The position numbers and the translations under genes were made by a program. Shown here in pieces: positions 42,766-53,249 of a stretch of DNA of 64,000 nt. How positions within the stretch are numbered: position 1 is the stretch's first letter; each line of letters begins with the position of its first letter. Source of the stretch: an uncultured Ruminococcus sp. (GTDB lineage Bacteria; Bacillota; Clostridia; Oscillospirales; Ruminococcaceae); NCBI RefSeq assembly GCF_947301925.1, contig NZ_CAMYUE010000002.1, forward strand, positions 254,131-318,130. The letters run 5' to 3'. The notes under the pieces are model-generated. The model saw nothing but the letters and a program-made list of their open reading frames with translations, did no database searches and was not told the DNA's origin.

Positions 42766-44349
42766 ATGAGTGAGTATAATTACACATACAATTCAAATAA
42801 TGATCCCCAGTACAACGGGAATACATATAACGGCTCCGAAATGGGCGGAGCTCCCTCCCCCAAGAAACCCAAGAAGCATACAGGCCTCAAGATCGCCGCT
42901 GGCATTATGGCCATGGCTCTTGTATCCGGAGGCTCTATCGGAGCTTACCGTTACTTCGCAGGCGAGAACTTCCCGCTGACTTCTATTTCCGATGAAGCCG
43001 ACAAGGACAAATCCAAGGATACGGTGTCCAAGTCAGACAGCGCACTTACCGCTCAGAATATCAGCATCATCGAGCCCGTTGAGTCAGACGGCAAGGCACT
43101 CTCAAACGAGGAGATCGTAAAGAAGGTGCTCCCATCTGTAGTAGGCGTTGAGTCCTCATTTGAAGTTGAGACGCAGATACAGTCCTCTATCCCCGATGAC
43201 TTCTTCGATTTCGGTTTCGGAGGCTTCGGCGGCTTCGGAGGTTATGACTACGGCGAGACAACTCCTCAGACAAGACAGTATAAGGGTACAGGTACAGGCG
43301 TTATCGTCTCCGATAACGGCTACATCGTTACAAACGCTCACGTTATCTACGACAGCGAGTACGGCGCAGGTCTGGCAACGGAAGTAAACGTGCTTCTCGG
43401 CGACGACAACACATACGAGGCTGAGGTCATCGGCTATGATGTTGACCTTGATCTTGCAGTTCTCAAAATAGACGAGACAGGTCTTACAGCCGCCGAATTC
43501 GGCAACAGCGACGAGCTTGAGCTCGGTGAATCCGTTATCGCTATCGGAAACCCTCTGGGCTTCGATCTCATGAACACCGTTACAGGCGGTATGATCTCCG
43601 GACTTAACCGTGACATCACTATCAACGACAAGGCCATGAACCTTATCCAGACCGACGCTGCCATAAATTCGGGCAACTCCGGCGGTCCCCTTATCAATAA
43701 ATACGGTCAGGTCATCGGTATCAATTCCTCAAAGATGTCATCGTCCTACTCCACATCGGGAGCTTCCATCGAGGGTATCGGCTTCGCTATCCCTTCAAAT
43801 GTAACAGCCTCTATCATTGACGATATCATGAAGTACGGCCATGTTACAGGAAAGCCTCAGTTAGGCATCAGCTGCAGGACCATTGATGAAACAGCTGTAG
43901 AAATGTATAATCTCCCCGCAGGCGTTATCGTAAACAGCGTAAACGAAGGCGGTGCTGCCGACAAGGCCGGCATACAGGAAGGCGATATCATCGTAGAGGC
44001 TGACGGCGAGAAGGTCACCTCCACAGCAGATCTTACCGTAAAGAAGAACAAGCACTCCGCAGGTGATGATCTCGAACTGACCATCATCAGAAACGGCGAA
44101 GAAAAGAAGATCGTCGTAACTCTCGACGAGCAGGAATATGAGGCTCCCGAAGAGAGCAAGGAAAAAGAGGAGGAATCCGAAGAGGATACCGCCGAGTCAA
44201 AGAAAAATAAGTCCGACAAGGACGATGACGAAGATGAGGACGAGGAAGAAGAGACCACCAAGAAGTCTTCCAAGAAGTCCAAGAGCGAGAAGATCGAACG
44301 CCCCGACTTCCTTGAAAAGGACGCAGACGCCGAGGCAGAGCAGGACTGA
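42766..44349 (+). CDS. htrA: HtrA/DegP-like serine protease with charged tail
   Basis: A 527-residue membrane-anchored quality-control protease. A cytoplasmic N-terminus rich in Asn, Tyr and Gly leads to a helix at about residues 41-62, then a trypsin-like domain with His (TNAHVI, about 191), Asp (DVDLDLAVLKI, about 227) and Ser (GNSGGPL, about 305), one PDZ domain (about 375-460) and a 70-residue Glu/Asp/Lys/Ser tail. A Gly-Phe-rich loop precedes the protease core. The ATG at 42766 has AAAGGAA upstream at workable distance. The repeats in the promoter suggest stress-responsive control. Confidence 0.92.
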   Translation: MSEYNYTYNSNNDPQYNGNTYNGSEMGGAPSPKKPKKHTGLKIAAGIMAMALVSGGSIGAYRYFAGENFPLTSISDEADKDKSKDTVSKSDSALTAQNISIIEPVESDGKALSNEEIVKKVLPSVVGVESSFEVETQIQSSIPDDFFDFGFGGFGGFGGYDYGETTPQTRQYKGTGTGVIVSDNGYIVTNAHVIYDSEYGAGLATEVNVLLGDDNTYEAEVIGYDVDLDLAVLKIDETGLTAAEFGNSDELELGESVIAIGNPLGFDLMNTVTGGMISGLNRDITINDKAMNLIQTDAAINSGNSGGPLINKYGQVIGINSSKMSSSYSTSGASIEGIGFAIPSNVTASIIDDIMKYGHVTGKPQLGISCRTIDETAVEMYNLPAGVIVNSVNEGGAADKAGIQEGDIIVEADGEKVTSTADLTVKKNKHSAGDDLELTIIRNGEEKKIVVTLDEQEYEAPEESKEKEEESEEDTAESKKNKSDKDDDEDEDEEEETTKKSSKKSKSEKIERPDFLEKDADAEAEQD

Positions 44350-44379
44350 TAGTTTTCATATCACTTCTTCATTTATAAA

Positions 44380-44411
44380 AATAAGCTCCCCGAACTAACG
44401 GGGAGCTTATT
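44380..44411. terminator. Bidirectional terminator between htrA and valS
   Basis: A perfect 13-bp stem AATAAGCTCCCCG/CGGGGAGCTTATT with 6-base loop between the two convergent genes. Confidence 0.85.
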
Positions 44412-44420
44412 GCGTTTATA

Positions 44421-47042
44421 TCACTTTCTGAAGGCTGCCATAGACTGCTCTATCTTTGCCATCTTCTCCTCTGCCTTTGCCAGCTTTGCCTTTTCGGCTT
44501 CAATGAGCTGCGCGGGAGCCTTTGCGATAAAGCCCTGATTGTTCAGCTTTCCGCTTAGGAAGTCTATATCCTTCTGTACCTTTGCCTTCTCCTTTTCGAG
44601 ACGTGCTATCTCCTTCTCCTTGTCTACCAGCTCGTCCATAGGGATAAAGATACGGGCGGAATCGGTAACTGCGTTGGCAGAATCAGGGATATCGAACTTG
44701 TCCCCTGTTTCTACTGCGGAAGCAGATGCCAGCTTCTCAAAGAATACTGCGCATGAGCTGAACAGTTCCTTGTCGGCTGTCTCGATGAAGAGCTTTGCCT
44801 TTACCGACGGAGGTACGTTCATCTCTGTACGAACATTGCGGACTGCCTTTATTGCGGAGATTATCTTCTCGAAGGCCTTCTCCTCTGCACTGTAGTCGAT
44901 AGCTTCATCGTAGGTGGGGTAGGTCTCAAGGATTATCATTGATTTCTCGTTATTGAGAACCTGCCATATCTCCTCAGTGATGAAAGGCATGAAGGGGTGA
45001 AGGAGCTTCAGCATACCCTGCATAGCCCATACCAGTACAGCCTGAGCCTTTGCCATTGTCTCGCCGCCTGCCTGTATACGGGGCTTTGTGAGCTCGATGT
45101 ACCAGTCGCAGTAAACGTCCCAGATAAAGTCGTATATCTTCTGTGAAGCTACGCCAAGCTCGTACCTGTCGAGGTTTTCGCCAACTTCCTTTGCAAGCTG
45201 ATTGAACTTATTTACCAGCCACTTGTCCTCAAGCTCAAGCTCTGAGGGAAGTCCCTTGAACTCGAAGTCCTCGGGAAGGTTCATCATGATGAAACGTGAA
45301 GCGTTCCAGAGCTTGTTTGCGAAGTTTCTTGCTGCCTTTACCTTTTCATCGATATAACGCATATCGTTTCCGGGCGAGTTACCTGTTGCCAGCATAAATC
45401 TCAGTGCGTCTGCACCGTACTCGTTGATGACCTCAAGGGGATCGATACCGTTGCCCAGTGACTTGGACATCTTGCGTCCCTGTGAATCGCGGACCAGTCC
45501 GTGTATGAGAACTGTGTCAAAGGGAACCTTGCCCATGTTCTCAAGACCGCTGAACATCATTCTGATTACCCAGAAGAAGATGATATCATATCCTGTTACG
45601 AGGGTATTTGTGGGGTAGAAGTATTTAAGGTCCTCTGTGTTCTCGGGCCAGCCCAGTGTGGAGAATGGCCAGAGTGCAGAGCTGAACCATGTATCGAGAG
45701 TGTCTGGATCCTGTCTCATGGGCTTGCCGCACTTGGGACAAACCGCGCTGCTCTCCTTGGTGACTACCATTTCGCCGCACTCGTCGCAGTAGAATGCGGG
45801 TATCTGATGTCCCCACCAGATCTGACGGGATATACACCAGTCCTTGATGTTTTCAAGCCAGTGGAAGTATACCTTGTCGAAGCGCTCGGGAACGAACTTG
45901 GTATCGCCGTTCTTTACTGCTGCGATAGCAGGCTCTGCAAGGGGCTTCATCTTTACGAACCACTGTGTCGATACCTTGGGTTCTACGGTAGTTCCGCAGC
46001 GGTAGCAGGTACCTACGTTATGGCTGTATTCTTCTATCTTGACGAGAGCGCCTTCTTTTTCAAGGTCCTCAACGATCTTCTTTCTTGCCTCATAGCGGTC
46101 CATGCCTGCGTATGCAGGATAATCGTCGTTGATAGTGGCGTCGTCGTTCATTACGTTGATAACCGGCAGGTTGTGACGGAGACCTACCTCGAAGTCGTTA
46201 GGGTCGTGAGCAGGAGTGATCTTAACCACGCCTGTACCGAAGTCCATCTCAACATAGTCATCGGCAACTATAGGTATCTCTCTGTGAACGATAGGCAGGA
46301 TAACTGTCTTGCCCACAAGGTCTGTGTAGCGCTCGTCCTTGGGGTTTACGGCTACGGCTGTATCGCCCAGGAGAGTTTCGGGACGTGTGGTAGCAAGCTC
46401 CAGATAGCCGTCGGAGTCCTTTATCTTGTAGCGGAGGTGCCAGAAATGACCTGCCTGATCCTCGTAGGTTACTTCAGCGTCGGACAGCGATGTGCGGCAC
46501 TTGGGACACCAGTTGATTATACGCTCGCCTCTGTAGATAAGGCCTTTTTCGTAGTACTTGATGAAAACTTCCTTAACTGCCTTTGAGCAGCCCTCGTCCA
46601 TGGTGAAGCGCTCGCGTGACCAGTCGCAGGAGGAGCCCAGCTTTTTGAGCTGCTCAACGATACGACCGCCGTACTGCTTCTTCCACTCCCATGCACGCTT
46701 CATGAAGCCCTCACGTCCCAGGTCTTCCTTTGTAATGCCTTCCTTGCGCATGGCCTCTACTATCTTGGCTTCTGTAGCGATAGCAGCGTGGTCTGTACCG
46801 GGGAGCCACAGTGCGCTGTAGCCGCTCATTCTCTTCCAGCGGATAAGGATATCCTGTAATGTCTCATCAAGGGCGTGTCCCATGTGGAGCTGTCCTGTGA
46901 TGTTCGGAGGGGGAATAACTATAGTGTAGGGCGTTTTCTTGGGGTCAGCCTCTGCACGGAAACAGCCCTTTTCGTTCCATGCGGCGTAGATACGGTCCTC
47001 AAAGTCCTTGGGATCGTAAGCCTTTGCAAGTTCCTTTGCCAT
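44421..47042 (-). CDS. valS: Valyl-tRNA synthetase
   Basis: ValRS charges tRNA-Val and edits misacylated threonine. The 873-residue class I enzyme has [15 protein letters not shown] (HIGH motif, about residues 39-53), an editing domain, a zinc-like cluster (CDECGEMVV and CPKCGKP), [14 protein letters not shown] (KMSKS, about 520), an anticodon-binding region and a C-terminal coiled coil rich in Lys, Glu and Ala that ends in QSMAAFRK. The second ATG at 47042 is preferred because AGGAG lies 8 bases ahead; the first at 47048 is too close to it. A T-box leader controls it. Confidence 0.97.
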   Translation of the reverse strand: MAKELAKAYDPKDFEDRIYAAWNEKGCFRAEADPKKTPYTIVIPPPNITGQLHMGHALDETLQDILIRWKRMSGYSALWLPGTDHAAIATEAKIVEAMRKEGITKEDLGREGFMKRAWEWKKQYGGRIVEQLKKLGSSCDWSRERFTMDEGCSKAVKEVFIKYYEKGLIYRGERIINWCPKCRTSLSDAEVTYEDQAGHFWHLRYKIKDSDGYLELATTRPETLLGDTAVAVNPKDERYTDLVGKTVILPIVHREIPIVADDYVEMDFGTGVVKITPAHDPNDFEVGLRHNLPVINVMNDDATINDDYPAYAGMDRYEARKKIVEDLEKEGALVKIEEYSHNVGTCYRCGTTVEPKVSTQWFVKMKPLAEPAIAAVKNGDTKFVPERFDKVYFHWLENIKDWCISRQIWWGHQIPAFYCDECGEMVVTKESSAVCPKCGKPMRQDPDTLDTWFSSALWPFSTLGWPENTEDLKYFYPTNTLVTGYDIIFFWVIRMMFSGLENMGKVPFDTVLIHGLVRDSQGRKMSKSLGNGIDPLEVINEYGADALRFMLATGNSPGNDMRYIDEKVKAARNFANKLWNASRFIMMNLPEDFEFKGLPSELELEDKWLVNKFNQLAKEVGENLDRYELGVASQKIYDFIWDVYCDWYIELTKPRIQAGGETMAKAQAVLVWAMQGMLKLLHPFMPFITEEIWQVLNNEKSMIILETYPTYDEAIDYSAEEKAFEKIISAIKAVRNVRTEMNVPPSVKAKLFIETADKELFSSCAVFFEKLASASAVETGDKFDIPDSANAVTDSARIFIPMDELVDKEKEIARLEKEKAKVQKDIDFLSGKLNNQGFIAKAPAQLIEAEKAKLAKAEEKMAKIEQSMAAFRK

Positions 47043-47104
47043 TTTCATTCTCCTTTTTGTGACAGCCAGCCGCCGTCACCGTATTTTTGTCGGTCCGTGC
47101 AAAT

Positions 47105-47370
47105 AAAAATCGCCCCGAACCTTTACGGTCCAGGGCGAACAAAAGTCCGTGTTACCACCTGAATTCGGGTATTATCCCGCACTCTGCGAAGCCGCTTAGC
47201 TTCTTCCCCTGTAACGTGAGGATCACGCCGCATACTACTGAGCATTTGCCGTTGGCACGCGAAGCTCCGAAGCTACTTCCGCAAGCCCCTCATACTGCCT
47301 TTCACCCTGCGGCAGCTCTCTGAAAATCGGGTATCCTGCGTACTCCTCTTCATCATCGCCTTTGAATACT
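47105..47370 (-). promoter_or_regulatory. T-box riboswitch of valS
   Basis: Read on the minus strand, the conserved T-box AGGTGGTAACACGG is at 47160-47147; its TGGT pairs with an ACCA tRNA end. A terminator (stem between 47136 and 47111, GGACC/GGTTC plus CGCCC/GGGCG) followed by ATTTTTATTT lies ahead of valS. AGAGAG of stem I is near 47320. A GTA (valine) triplet at 47276-47274 is the best specifier candidate, but its flanks are not perfect. Confidence 0.88.
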
Positions 47371-47375
47371 CTCCT

Positions 47376-47404
47376 ATTATACACGATAAAATTCCGTTTG
47401 TCAA
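47376..47404 (-). promoter_or_regulatory. Promoter of valS T-box
   Basis: On the minus strand TTGACA (47404-47399), 17 bases, TATAAT (47381-47376): full consensus. Confidence 0.9.
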
Positions 47405-47502
47405 GGGAAAAGTCAAAGACTAAGAGCTATGGACAGAAATTGCAGGGGGGGGACAATACTCGCCTCAAACTTGCATCTTTTTTCGGACATATGACATCTG
47501 TC

Positions 47503-47790
47503 TTACTTCAATTTCTGCCAAATAATAAAAAGCACGACATAAATAATAGTTCCCAAAATGTTTCCGCTAAGCAAATCTTTAGATTTTAAAGCAGTTTTAT
47601 CCATAATCGCATATACTATCCAACCGATTAGTGGGAGAAAGATTCCAAGTGCAGCAATTCCATTTGTATTCCTTGTACTTCCAATAACATTATCAGAAAC
47701 ATTTATATTCGTATTTTGTTGTACTCCACATTTCGGGCATATAACAGCTTCGTCATCAATTTGACTACCACATTTTCTACAAAAAGCCAT
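47503..47790 (-). CDS. Small zinc-ribbon membrane protein
   Basis: A 95-residue protein. An N-terminal zinc ribbon (CRKCGSQI and CPKCGVQ, residues 4-23) is joined by a polar Asn/Thr linker to two hydrophobic helices (about 45-65 and 75-92). Such zinc-ribbon proteins are common in Clostridia and have no set function. AAGGAGG precedes the start. The gene and its flanks are distinctly richer in A and T than the rest of the window, which suggests recent acquisition. No promoter or partner gene is obvious. Confidence 0.7.
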   Translation of the reverse strand: MAFCRKCGSQIDDEAVICPKCGVQQNTNINVSDNVIGSTRNTNGIAALGIFLPLIGWIVYAIMDKTALKSKDLLSGNILGTIIYVVLFIIWQKLK

Positions 47791-48079
47791 TACTTTTCCT
47801 CCTTAATAATTTATGATAAAGAACTATTAATAAACTTGTTTGTTGATGATTTCAGAAATGATTTGTTTGTATTAACATTAATATTGTAACATGCAGTAAA
47901 AAAATGTCAAGTATGATAATTGCTGAATTAATACGAAACATTTATAACATAATGACGAAATTATATCTTATGACCTTCAACGACGCTCCCCCTTGTGAAA
48001 TAGTTTAATTCTATTATTTTTATCTCTTGATGCGAAAGACATTCCCCTGCAAAAAAACGTGAAAAATTCTGTTTTCCCC
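47791..48079. other. AT-rich intergenic stretch upstream of the putative small RNA
   Basis: About 290 bases with no open frame of interest, no strong hairpin and no clear promoter apart from weak AT-rich matches that could serve the zinc-ribbon gene. It joins the small-RNA/prfB leader region. Confidence 0.5.
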
Positions 48080-48108
48080 TTGTACTCCGCGAAAAGCTGT
48101 GATATAAT
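48080..48108 (+). promoter_or_regulatory. Promoter of putative small RNA / prfB leader
   Basis: TTGTAC (48080-48085), 17 bases, TATAAT (48103-48108). Confidence 0.65.
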
Positions 48109-48114
48109 ATACCC

Positions 48115-48202
48115 GAGGCGGGGTGAAAAAGCTCGCCCCCTCTCTCTCACTATTTAAGGAAGCAGCCAACTTGTGTGAGAGCAAGTCAGCTGCTTCTTTT
48201 TT
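48115..48202 (+). ncRNA. Candidate small RNA or attenuator upstream of prfB
   Basis: A transcript of about 85-90 bases is bounded by a good promoter and a strong terminator: GAAGCAGC (48159-48166) pairs with GCTGCTTC (48189-48196), followed by TTTTTT. An inner CTTG/CAAG pairing extends the hairpin. A competing pairing exists between CTCTCAC (48144-48150) and GTGAGAG (48175-48181), so two structures are possible. No start codon with a ribosome site lies inside. It could be a free small RNA or an early-termination leader for prfB. Confidence 0.45.
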
Positions 48203-48223
48203 CTAAAAAATAACGTTTTGCTC

Positions 48224-48252
48224 TTGAAGTTGCAATAAAACTGTGTTATAAT
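48224..48252 (+). promoter_or_regulatory. Promoter of prfB
   Basis: TTGAAG (48224-48229), 17 bases, TATAAT (48247-48252), directly after the small-RNA terminator. Confidence 0.75.
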
Positions 48253-48284
48253 ATATGTATCTATGTTTGAAAGGATTTGAAACC

Positions 48285-49403
48285 ATGATCATACTTGACG
48301 AACTCAGAGTCGAAATGACGGGCTACCGCAAGGAAATGGCGGAGCTTGCCGACGTTCTGAATATAGAAGCTGCCAAGAAGCGCGTTGCGGAGCTTGGCGA
48401 CGAAACTGCAAAGGAAGGCTTCTGGGACGACCTGGAAAACTCCCAGAAGGTACTCAAGGAGCAGAAGTCCCTTGAGAAGAAGATCGAGAAGTACAACCAG
48501 CTCAACGAAAATCTCGAGGATATCATCACTCTTATCGAGCTCTCTATCGAAGCTGACGACGAGAGCGATATCGAGGAGATAAAGAGCGAATCCGACGCAT
48601 TCAAGACCAAGCTGGAGGACGAAAAGCTGGCTACTCTCCTCACAGGCGAGTACGACGGCGCTAACGCTATCCTCACATTCCACGCAGGCGCAGGCGGTAC
48701 AGAGGCTCAGGACTGGGCAGAAATGCTCTACCGTATGTACAACCGCTGGGCTGAGCGCCACGAGTTCAAGGTGGAGCTCCTCGACTACCTGGACGGTGAC
48801 GAAGCAGGTATAAAGTCCGCTTCTATCCTTATCGAGGGCGAAAACGCCTACGGCTACATGAAGTCAGAGTCAGGCGTTCACAGACTTGTCCGTGTATCAC
48901 CCTTTGACGCGCAGGGACGCAGACACACTTCATTCGCTGCTCTGGAAGTAATGCCCGAGCTCGATGACTCCATTGAGGTAGATATCCGCCCCGAGGATAT
49001 CGAAATGGAGGTTTACCGTTCAAGCGGCGCAGGCGGACAGAAGGTAAACAAGACCAGCTCTGCTGTACGTCTTATCCATAAGCCCACAGGTATCGTTGTA
49101 TCATGTCAGACTCAGCGAAGCCAGTACCAGAACAAGGACTACGCCATGAAGATGCTCCGCTCAAAGCTGGTGGAGATCAAGGAGAGAGAACACCTTGAAA
49201 AGATCGAGGATATCAAGGGCGTTCAGAACCAGATCGCATGGGGCTCGCAGATACGCTCATATGTATTCATGCCCTACACTCTTGTAAAGGACACCCGTAC
49301 AGGCTTTGAAAACGGTAATATCCAGGCCGTTATGGACGGAGATATCGACGGCTTTATCAATGCTTACCTGAAGTCCCTTTCACACGGAACTCTTGAAAAA
49401 TAA
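48285..49403 (+). CDS. prfB: Peptide chain release factor 2, no programmed frameshift
   Basis: RF2 ends translation at UGA and UAA. The 372-residue protein has the stop-reading SPF tripeptide in VSPFDAQGRRHTSFA and the catalytic GGQ in SSGAGGQKVNKTSS. The N-terminal helical domain is complete and encoded in one frame. In many bacteria an in-frame UGA near codon 26 forces a +1 shift; here the corresponding stretch (ADVLNIEAAKKR) has no stop, so the autoregulatory frameshift is absent. The ATG at 48285 is used; an in-frame TTG at 48255 lies too close to the promoter. Confidence 0.96.
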   Translation: MIILDELRVEMTGYRKEMAELADVLNIEAAKKRVAELGDETAKEGFWDDLENSQKVLKEQKSLEKKIEKYNQLNENLEDIITLIELSIEADDESDIEEIKSESDAFKTKLEDEKLATLLTGEYDGANAILTFHAGAGGTEAQDWAEMLYRMYNRWAERHEFKVELLDYLDGDEAGIKSASILIEGENAYGYMKSESGVHRLVRVSPFDAQGRRHTSFAALEVMPELDDSIEVDIRPEDIEMEVYRSSGAGGQKVNKTSSAVRLIHKPTGIVVSCQTQRSQYQNKDYAMKMLRSKLVEIKEREHLEKIEDIKGVQNQIAWGSQIRSYVFMPYTLVKDTRTGFENGNIQAVMDGDIDGFINAYLKSLSHGTLEK

Positions 49404-49509
49404 GTTGAGAGTTGAAAGTGGAGAGTTGAGAGTTTTTATACACTCAGCTCTCCTTTTTATAATATCGCCGCAGGCGATACCTTAACTCTTAACTCTCAAT
49501 TCTCAATTA
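49404..49509. repeat. Inverted pair of heptanucleotide repeat tracts
   Basis: The left arm is GTTGAGA, GTTGAAA, GTGGAGA, GTTGAGA (49404-49431); the right arm is TTAACTC, TTAACTC, TCAATTC, TCAATTA (49482-49509). Both run in a strict 7-base period and are roughly inverted copies of each other around a small hairpin TATCGCC/GGCGATA (49463-49479). It fills the space between prfB and the DUF4363 gene. Confidence 0.7.
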
Positions 49510-49884
49510 AAAAACACTATTCATCAGCGGCGTTTCGCCGCTTTTCATCATTTCAAGAATATCGTGGAGCTCCGCAAGCTCTGCACGGAGCTCTGTATCC
49601 TCCGACTCCGACAGCTCTGTGATGCGGGAGCATAATCTGTCCGCCTCCACAAGCTTGTCGTATCTTACCAAAAAAGAAGCCCTGCTGCGGAAATGCTCCC
49701 ACTTTCCGTTAAGCTCCTCCGCCCCCGGTGACAAGACCTCAGTCTGTCCGTTCTCCGCTGCCGTGCTCAGCCTTTCTATATCCCGAAGCATCCCGTCGCA
49801 GCGGCGGTTCACCCATATGCCCGCAAATGTGCTGACCGCCAGCAATATCAGCAGCACCGCCCCGCTGATCTTAACTCTCGTCAT
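49507..49884 (-). CDS. DUF4363 protein
   Basis: A 125-residue protein with an N-terminal membrane helix (about residues 5-24) and a helical, charged extracytoplasmic part (DRLCSRITELSESEDTEL and similar), which fits the DUF4363 family. Members are usually encoded next to DUF421 (YetF) proteins, as here, where the two genes overlap by 14 bases. No function is established; a partner role for the DUF421 protein is likely. The 3' end abuts a heptanucleotide repeat element. Confidence 0.75.
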   Translation of the reverse strand: MTRVKISGAVLLILLAVSTFAGIWVNRRCDGMLRDIERLSTAAENGQTEVLSPGAEELNGKWEHFRSRASFLVRYDKLVEADRLCSRITELSESEDTELRAELAELHDILEMMKSGETPLMNSVF

Positions 49885-50590
49885 GGCTACCTCCTTTAAG
49901 GCTCAGGCTCAGGGGAGGGCTCCCCTTTTTGTCCGCCGCAAAGCAGCTCCCCGAGCTGTCTGCGGTCATTATGAATACGTCCCCGATCCTAAGGCCGTTG
50001 GCAGCCAGCAGCATTTCCACAGTGCTCCTGCCGAGCTTCAGGGATTCCAGCGCGTTGTCCACAAATCTGCCGTCTGATATTATCAGCACGGGGGGATCCT
50101 GCTCCTCCGCCTTTATCCTCATATCTCTCCTTGTGGGAGTATCAAGGGACTGCTTCTTCATTACCGAGACGCTGCCCGTGGTCTCCACTATGGCGTACTG
50201 CACCTCGCTTATATCGAATATATCGTTGCTGCGCAGAGCCATGAGCAGGTCGTCCGCGGAGAACCGCAGCTCCCGCATAACAGCTCTGTCGATTATACCG
50301 TCACGGATAATTATTTTCGGACTTCCCGATATTAGCTTCCTTAGCCGCGGAAAGCTGAGGCTAAGCCGCGACACCAGCACCTCGAAGCACACAAGGGACA
50401 GTATAGGCGTAACTCCCACTATTACAGGGATATTCACGTCCTCTATGGGCAGGGTGGCGATATTGGATACAAGTATGGTGATGACCAGCTCCGAGGGCTG
50501 GAGCTCCCCCAGCTGACGCTTGCCCATGAGTCTCACCGCAAATATTACCAGTATATAAAGCATAACGGAACGTATAAGAACAACGCACAT
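49871..50590 (-). CDS. DUF421/YetF-family membrane protein
   Basis: A 239-residue protein with three N-terminal helices and the family block VRLMGKRQLGELQPSELVI (about residues 18-36), followed by a YetF-type soluble beta domain (about 85-225). Some relatives affect spore germination or membrane stress in Bacillus, but the biochemical role is unknown. The ATG at 50590 has GAAGGAGC just upstream; a longer frame to 50785 runs back into the kinase-like gene and is not credible. The gene overlaps DUF4363 by 14 bases. Confidence 0.82.
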   Translation of the reverse strand: MCVVLIRSVMLYILVIFAVRLMGKRQLGELQPSELVITILVSNIATLPIEDVNIPVIVGVTPILSLVCFEVLVSRLSLSFPRLRKLISGSPKIIIRDGIIDRAVMRELRFSADDLLMALRSNDIFDISEVQYAIVETTGSVSVMKKQSLDTPTRRDMRIKAEEQDPPVLIISDGRFVDNALESLKLGRSTVEMLLAANGLRIGDVFIMTADSSGSCFAADKKGSPPLSLSLKGGSHDES

Positions 50591-50641
50591 AAAAACAGCT
50601 CCTTCGGGCTTATTCTGCCTCAAAGGAGCTGATATATACAC

Positions 50642-50667
50642 AAAGCCCCGTAAAAACGGGGCTTTTT
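50642..50667 (-). terminator. Hairpin after cytidylate-kinase-like gene
   Basis: A 10-bp stem AAAGCCCCGT/ACGGGGCTTT immediately after the stop codon. The T-run on the minus strand is short, so read-through into the DUF421 gene is possible. Confidence 0.6.
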
Positions 50668-51291
50668 TCAGTCGTCGAAACGGGCGTTGTATTCCTGATA
50701 GGCCTTCACGATGATATCCGCGCAGAGCTCGTCGCCCAGCTCGGCACTGTTGAGGCAGAGGGAATACTGATCCTTGTCCTGCCATACCCTGCCGGTATTG
50801 ACATTGTAGAAGGTCTCGCGGCGCTTATCCGCCTTTTTCATTATGGATTCGGCTTTATTCTCGCTGATCTCATACTGTTCCACGGCACGCTTCATTCTGG
50901 ACTCGGGATCTGCATAGATATACACGCTGAAGCAGCCCTTATCCTCCAGGATATAGCTTCCGCAGCGTCCTACCAGCACGAAGCTCTTTTCCTTCTCGGC
51001 TATCTCGTTTATGATACGGCTCTCCATAAGGAAGACCTTGTCCGAAAGGGGAAGGTTCTCCTCCATTGTCCTTGCGGGATTTGCCGACAGCAGCAGCGAA
51101 TACAGAAAGCTTGTAGGCACGTTCTCCTCAGCGCTTTCAAGGTATTCCGGCGCAATGCCGCATTTCTCCGCAGTCATTTCAAGTATCTGCCTGTTATAGC
51201 AGTTGATCCCAAGCTTATCGGCAGCAAGCTTTCCGATAATGCTTCCGCCGCTTCCGTACTGTCTTTCGATTGTAATGATGGTCTTTTTCAT
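50668..51291 (-). CDS. Cytidylate-kinase-like family protein
   Basis: A 207-residue protein of the cytidylate-kinase-like family (distinct from Cmk). The N-terminus MKKTIITIERQYGSGG is the P-loop form typical of this group, followed by LVGRCGSYIL near residue 105 and VYIYADPESRMKRA near 122, which matches the lid and nucleotide contact region. It probably phosphorylates a nucleotide or small molecule in the cytoplasm, but no substrate is proven for the family. It has its own sigma-A promoter. Confidence 0.82.
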   Translation of the reverse strand: MKKTIITIERQYGSGGSIIGKLAADKLGINCYNRQILEMTAEKCGIAPEYLESAEENVPTSFLYSLLLSANPARTMEENLPLSDKVFLMESRIINEIAEKEKSFVLVGRCGSYILEDKGCFSVYIYADPESRMKRAVEQYEISENKAESIMKKADKRRETFYNVNTGRVWQDKDQYSLCLNSAELGDELCADIIVKAYQEYNARFDD

Positions 51292-51350
51292 CGGATATTC
51301 CCCCGTGATATGAGATTTCTTATTAGATATGATAAAATAACTACAAATAT

Positions 51351-51378
51351 ATTATACCACGTTTTGCACATATTTCAA
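51351..51378 (-). promoter_or_regulatory. Promoter of cytidylate-kinase-like gene
   Basis: On the minus strand TTGAAA (51378-51373), 16 bases, TATAAT (51356-51351). Confidence 0.7.
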
Positions 51379-51466
51379 GATTATCACTAATAATAATTGT
51401 CTAAATAGTAAAATTCTATATTTTCAACAATTAACCTTCCCCCGAATTGTGCATTTTTCAGGATAA

Positions 51467-51498
51467 AAAACCTCCCGTCGCTTAGAACAACGGGAGGT
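51467..51498 (-). terminator. Terminator of gdhA
   Basis: A 10-bp stem AACCTCCCGT/ACGGGAGGTT, read on the minus strand and followed by TTTTTT. Confidence 0.9.
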
Positions 51499-51547
51499 TA
51501 TAGGTTTACTTTACCGCTCTACTGATGAGTCACCGTCAGTATATCGA

Positions 51548-52960
<1,413 letters not shown>

Positions 52961-52965
52961 TTAAA

Positions 52966-52994
52966 ATTATATCACTCCCCGTCATGATTTGCAA
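52966..52994 (-). promoter_or_regulatory. Promoter of gdhA
   Basis: On the minus strand TTGCAA (52994-52989), 17 bases, TATAAT (52971-52966). Confidence 0.75.
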
Positions 52995-53179
52995 TACTTT
53001 ATTGCATTAAATTTGCAAATTTCTCCGTTTTTGTGCTATACACACAAAAAAACTTATCCGCTTTGTGCAGACCGACGATTTTACATCTGTGATATGACTG
53101 CGTTATCTGTTTTTCCGACTTATACCGCCTTTGCCACAGCGTGCATATCCGCTTTTTACGGCCTTTTTCATTTTATGTA
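52995..53179. other. Divergent intergenic region between gdhA and HD gene
   Basis: With the flanking promoters this non-coding stretch covers 52916-53249. It is AT-rich with several CACAAA-like and TTTTTCC-like tracts but no palindrome or ORF that could be supported. Confidence 0.5.
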
Positions 53180-53208
53180 TTGATTTTCCGAGTAAAATGA
53201 TATATAAT
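53180..53208 (+). promoter_or_regulatory. Promoter of HD-protein/sulfhydrylase operon
   Basis: TTGATT (53180-53185), 17 bases, TATAAT (53203-53208). Confidence 0.75.
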
Positions 53209-53249
53209 ATATACTATCGGACAGACCGATGGATCAGGAGGTAGATCAG

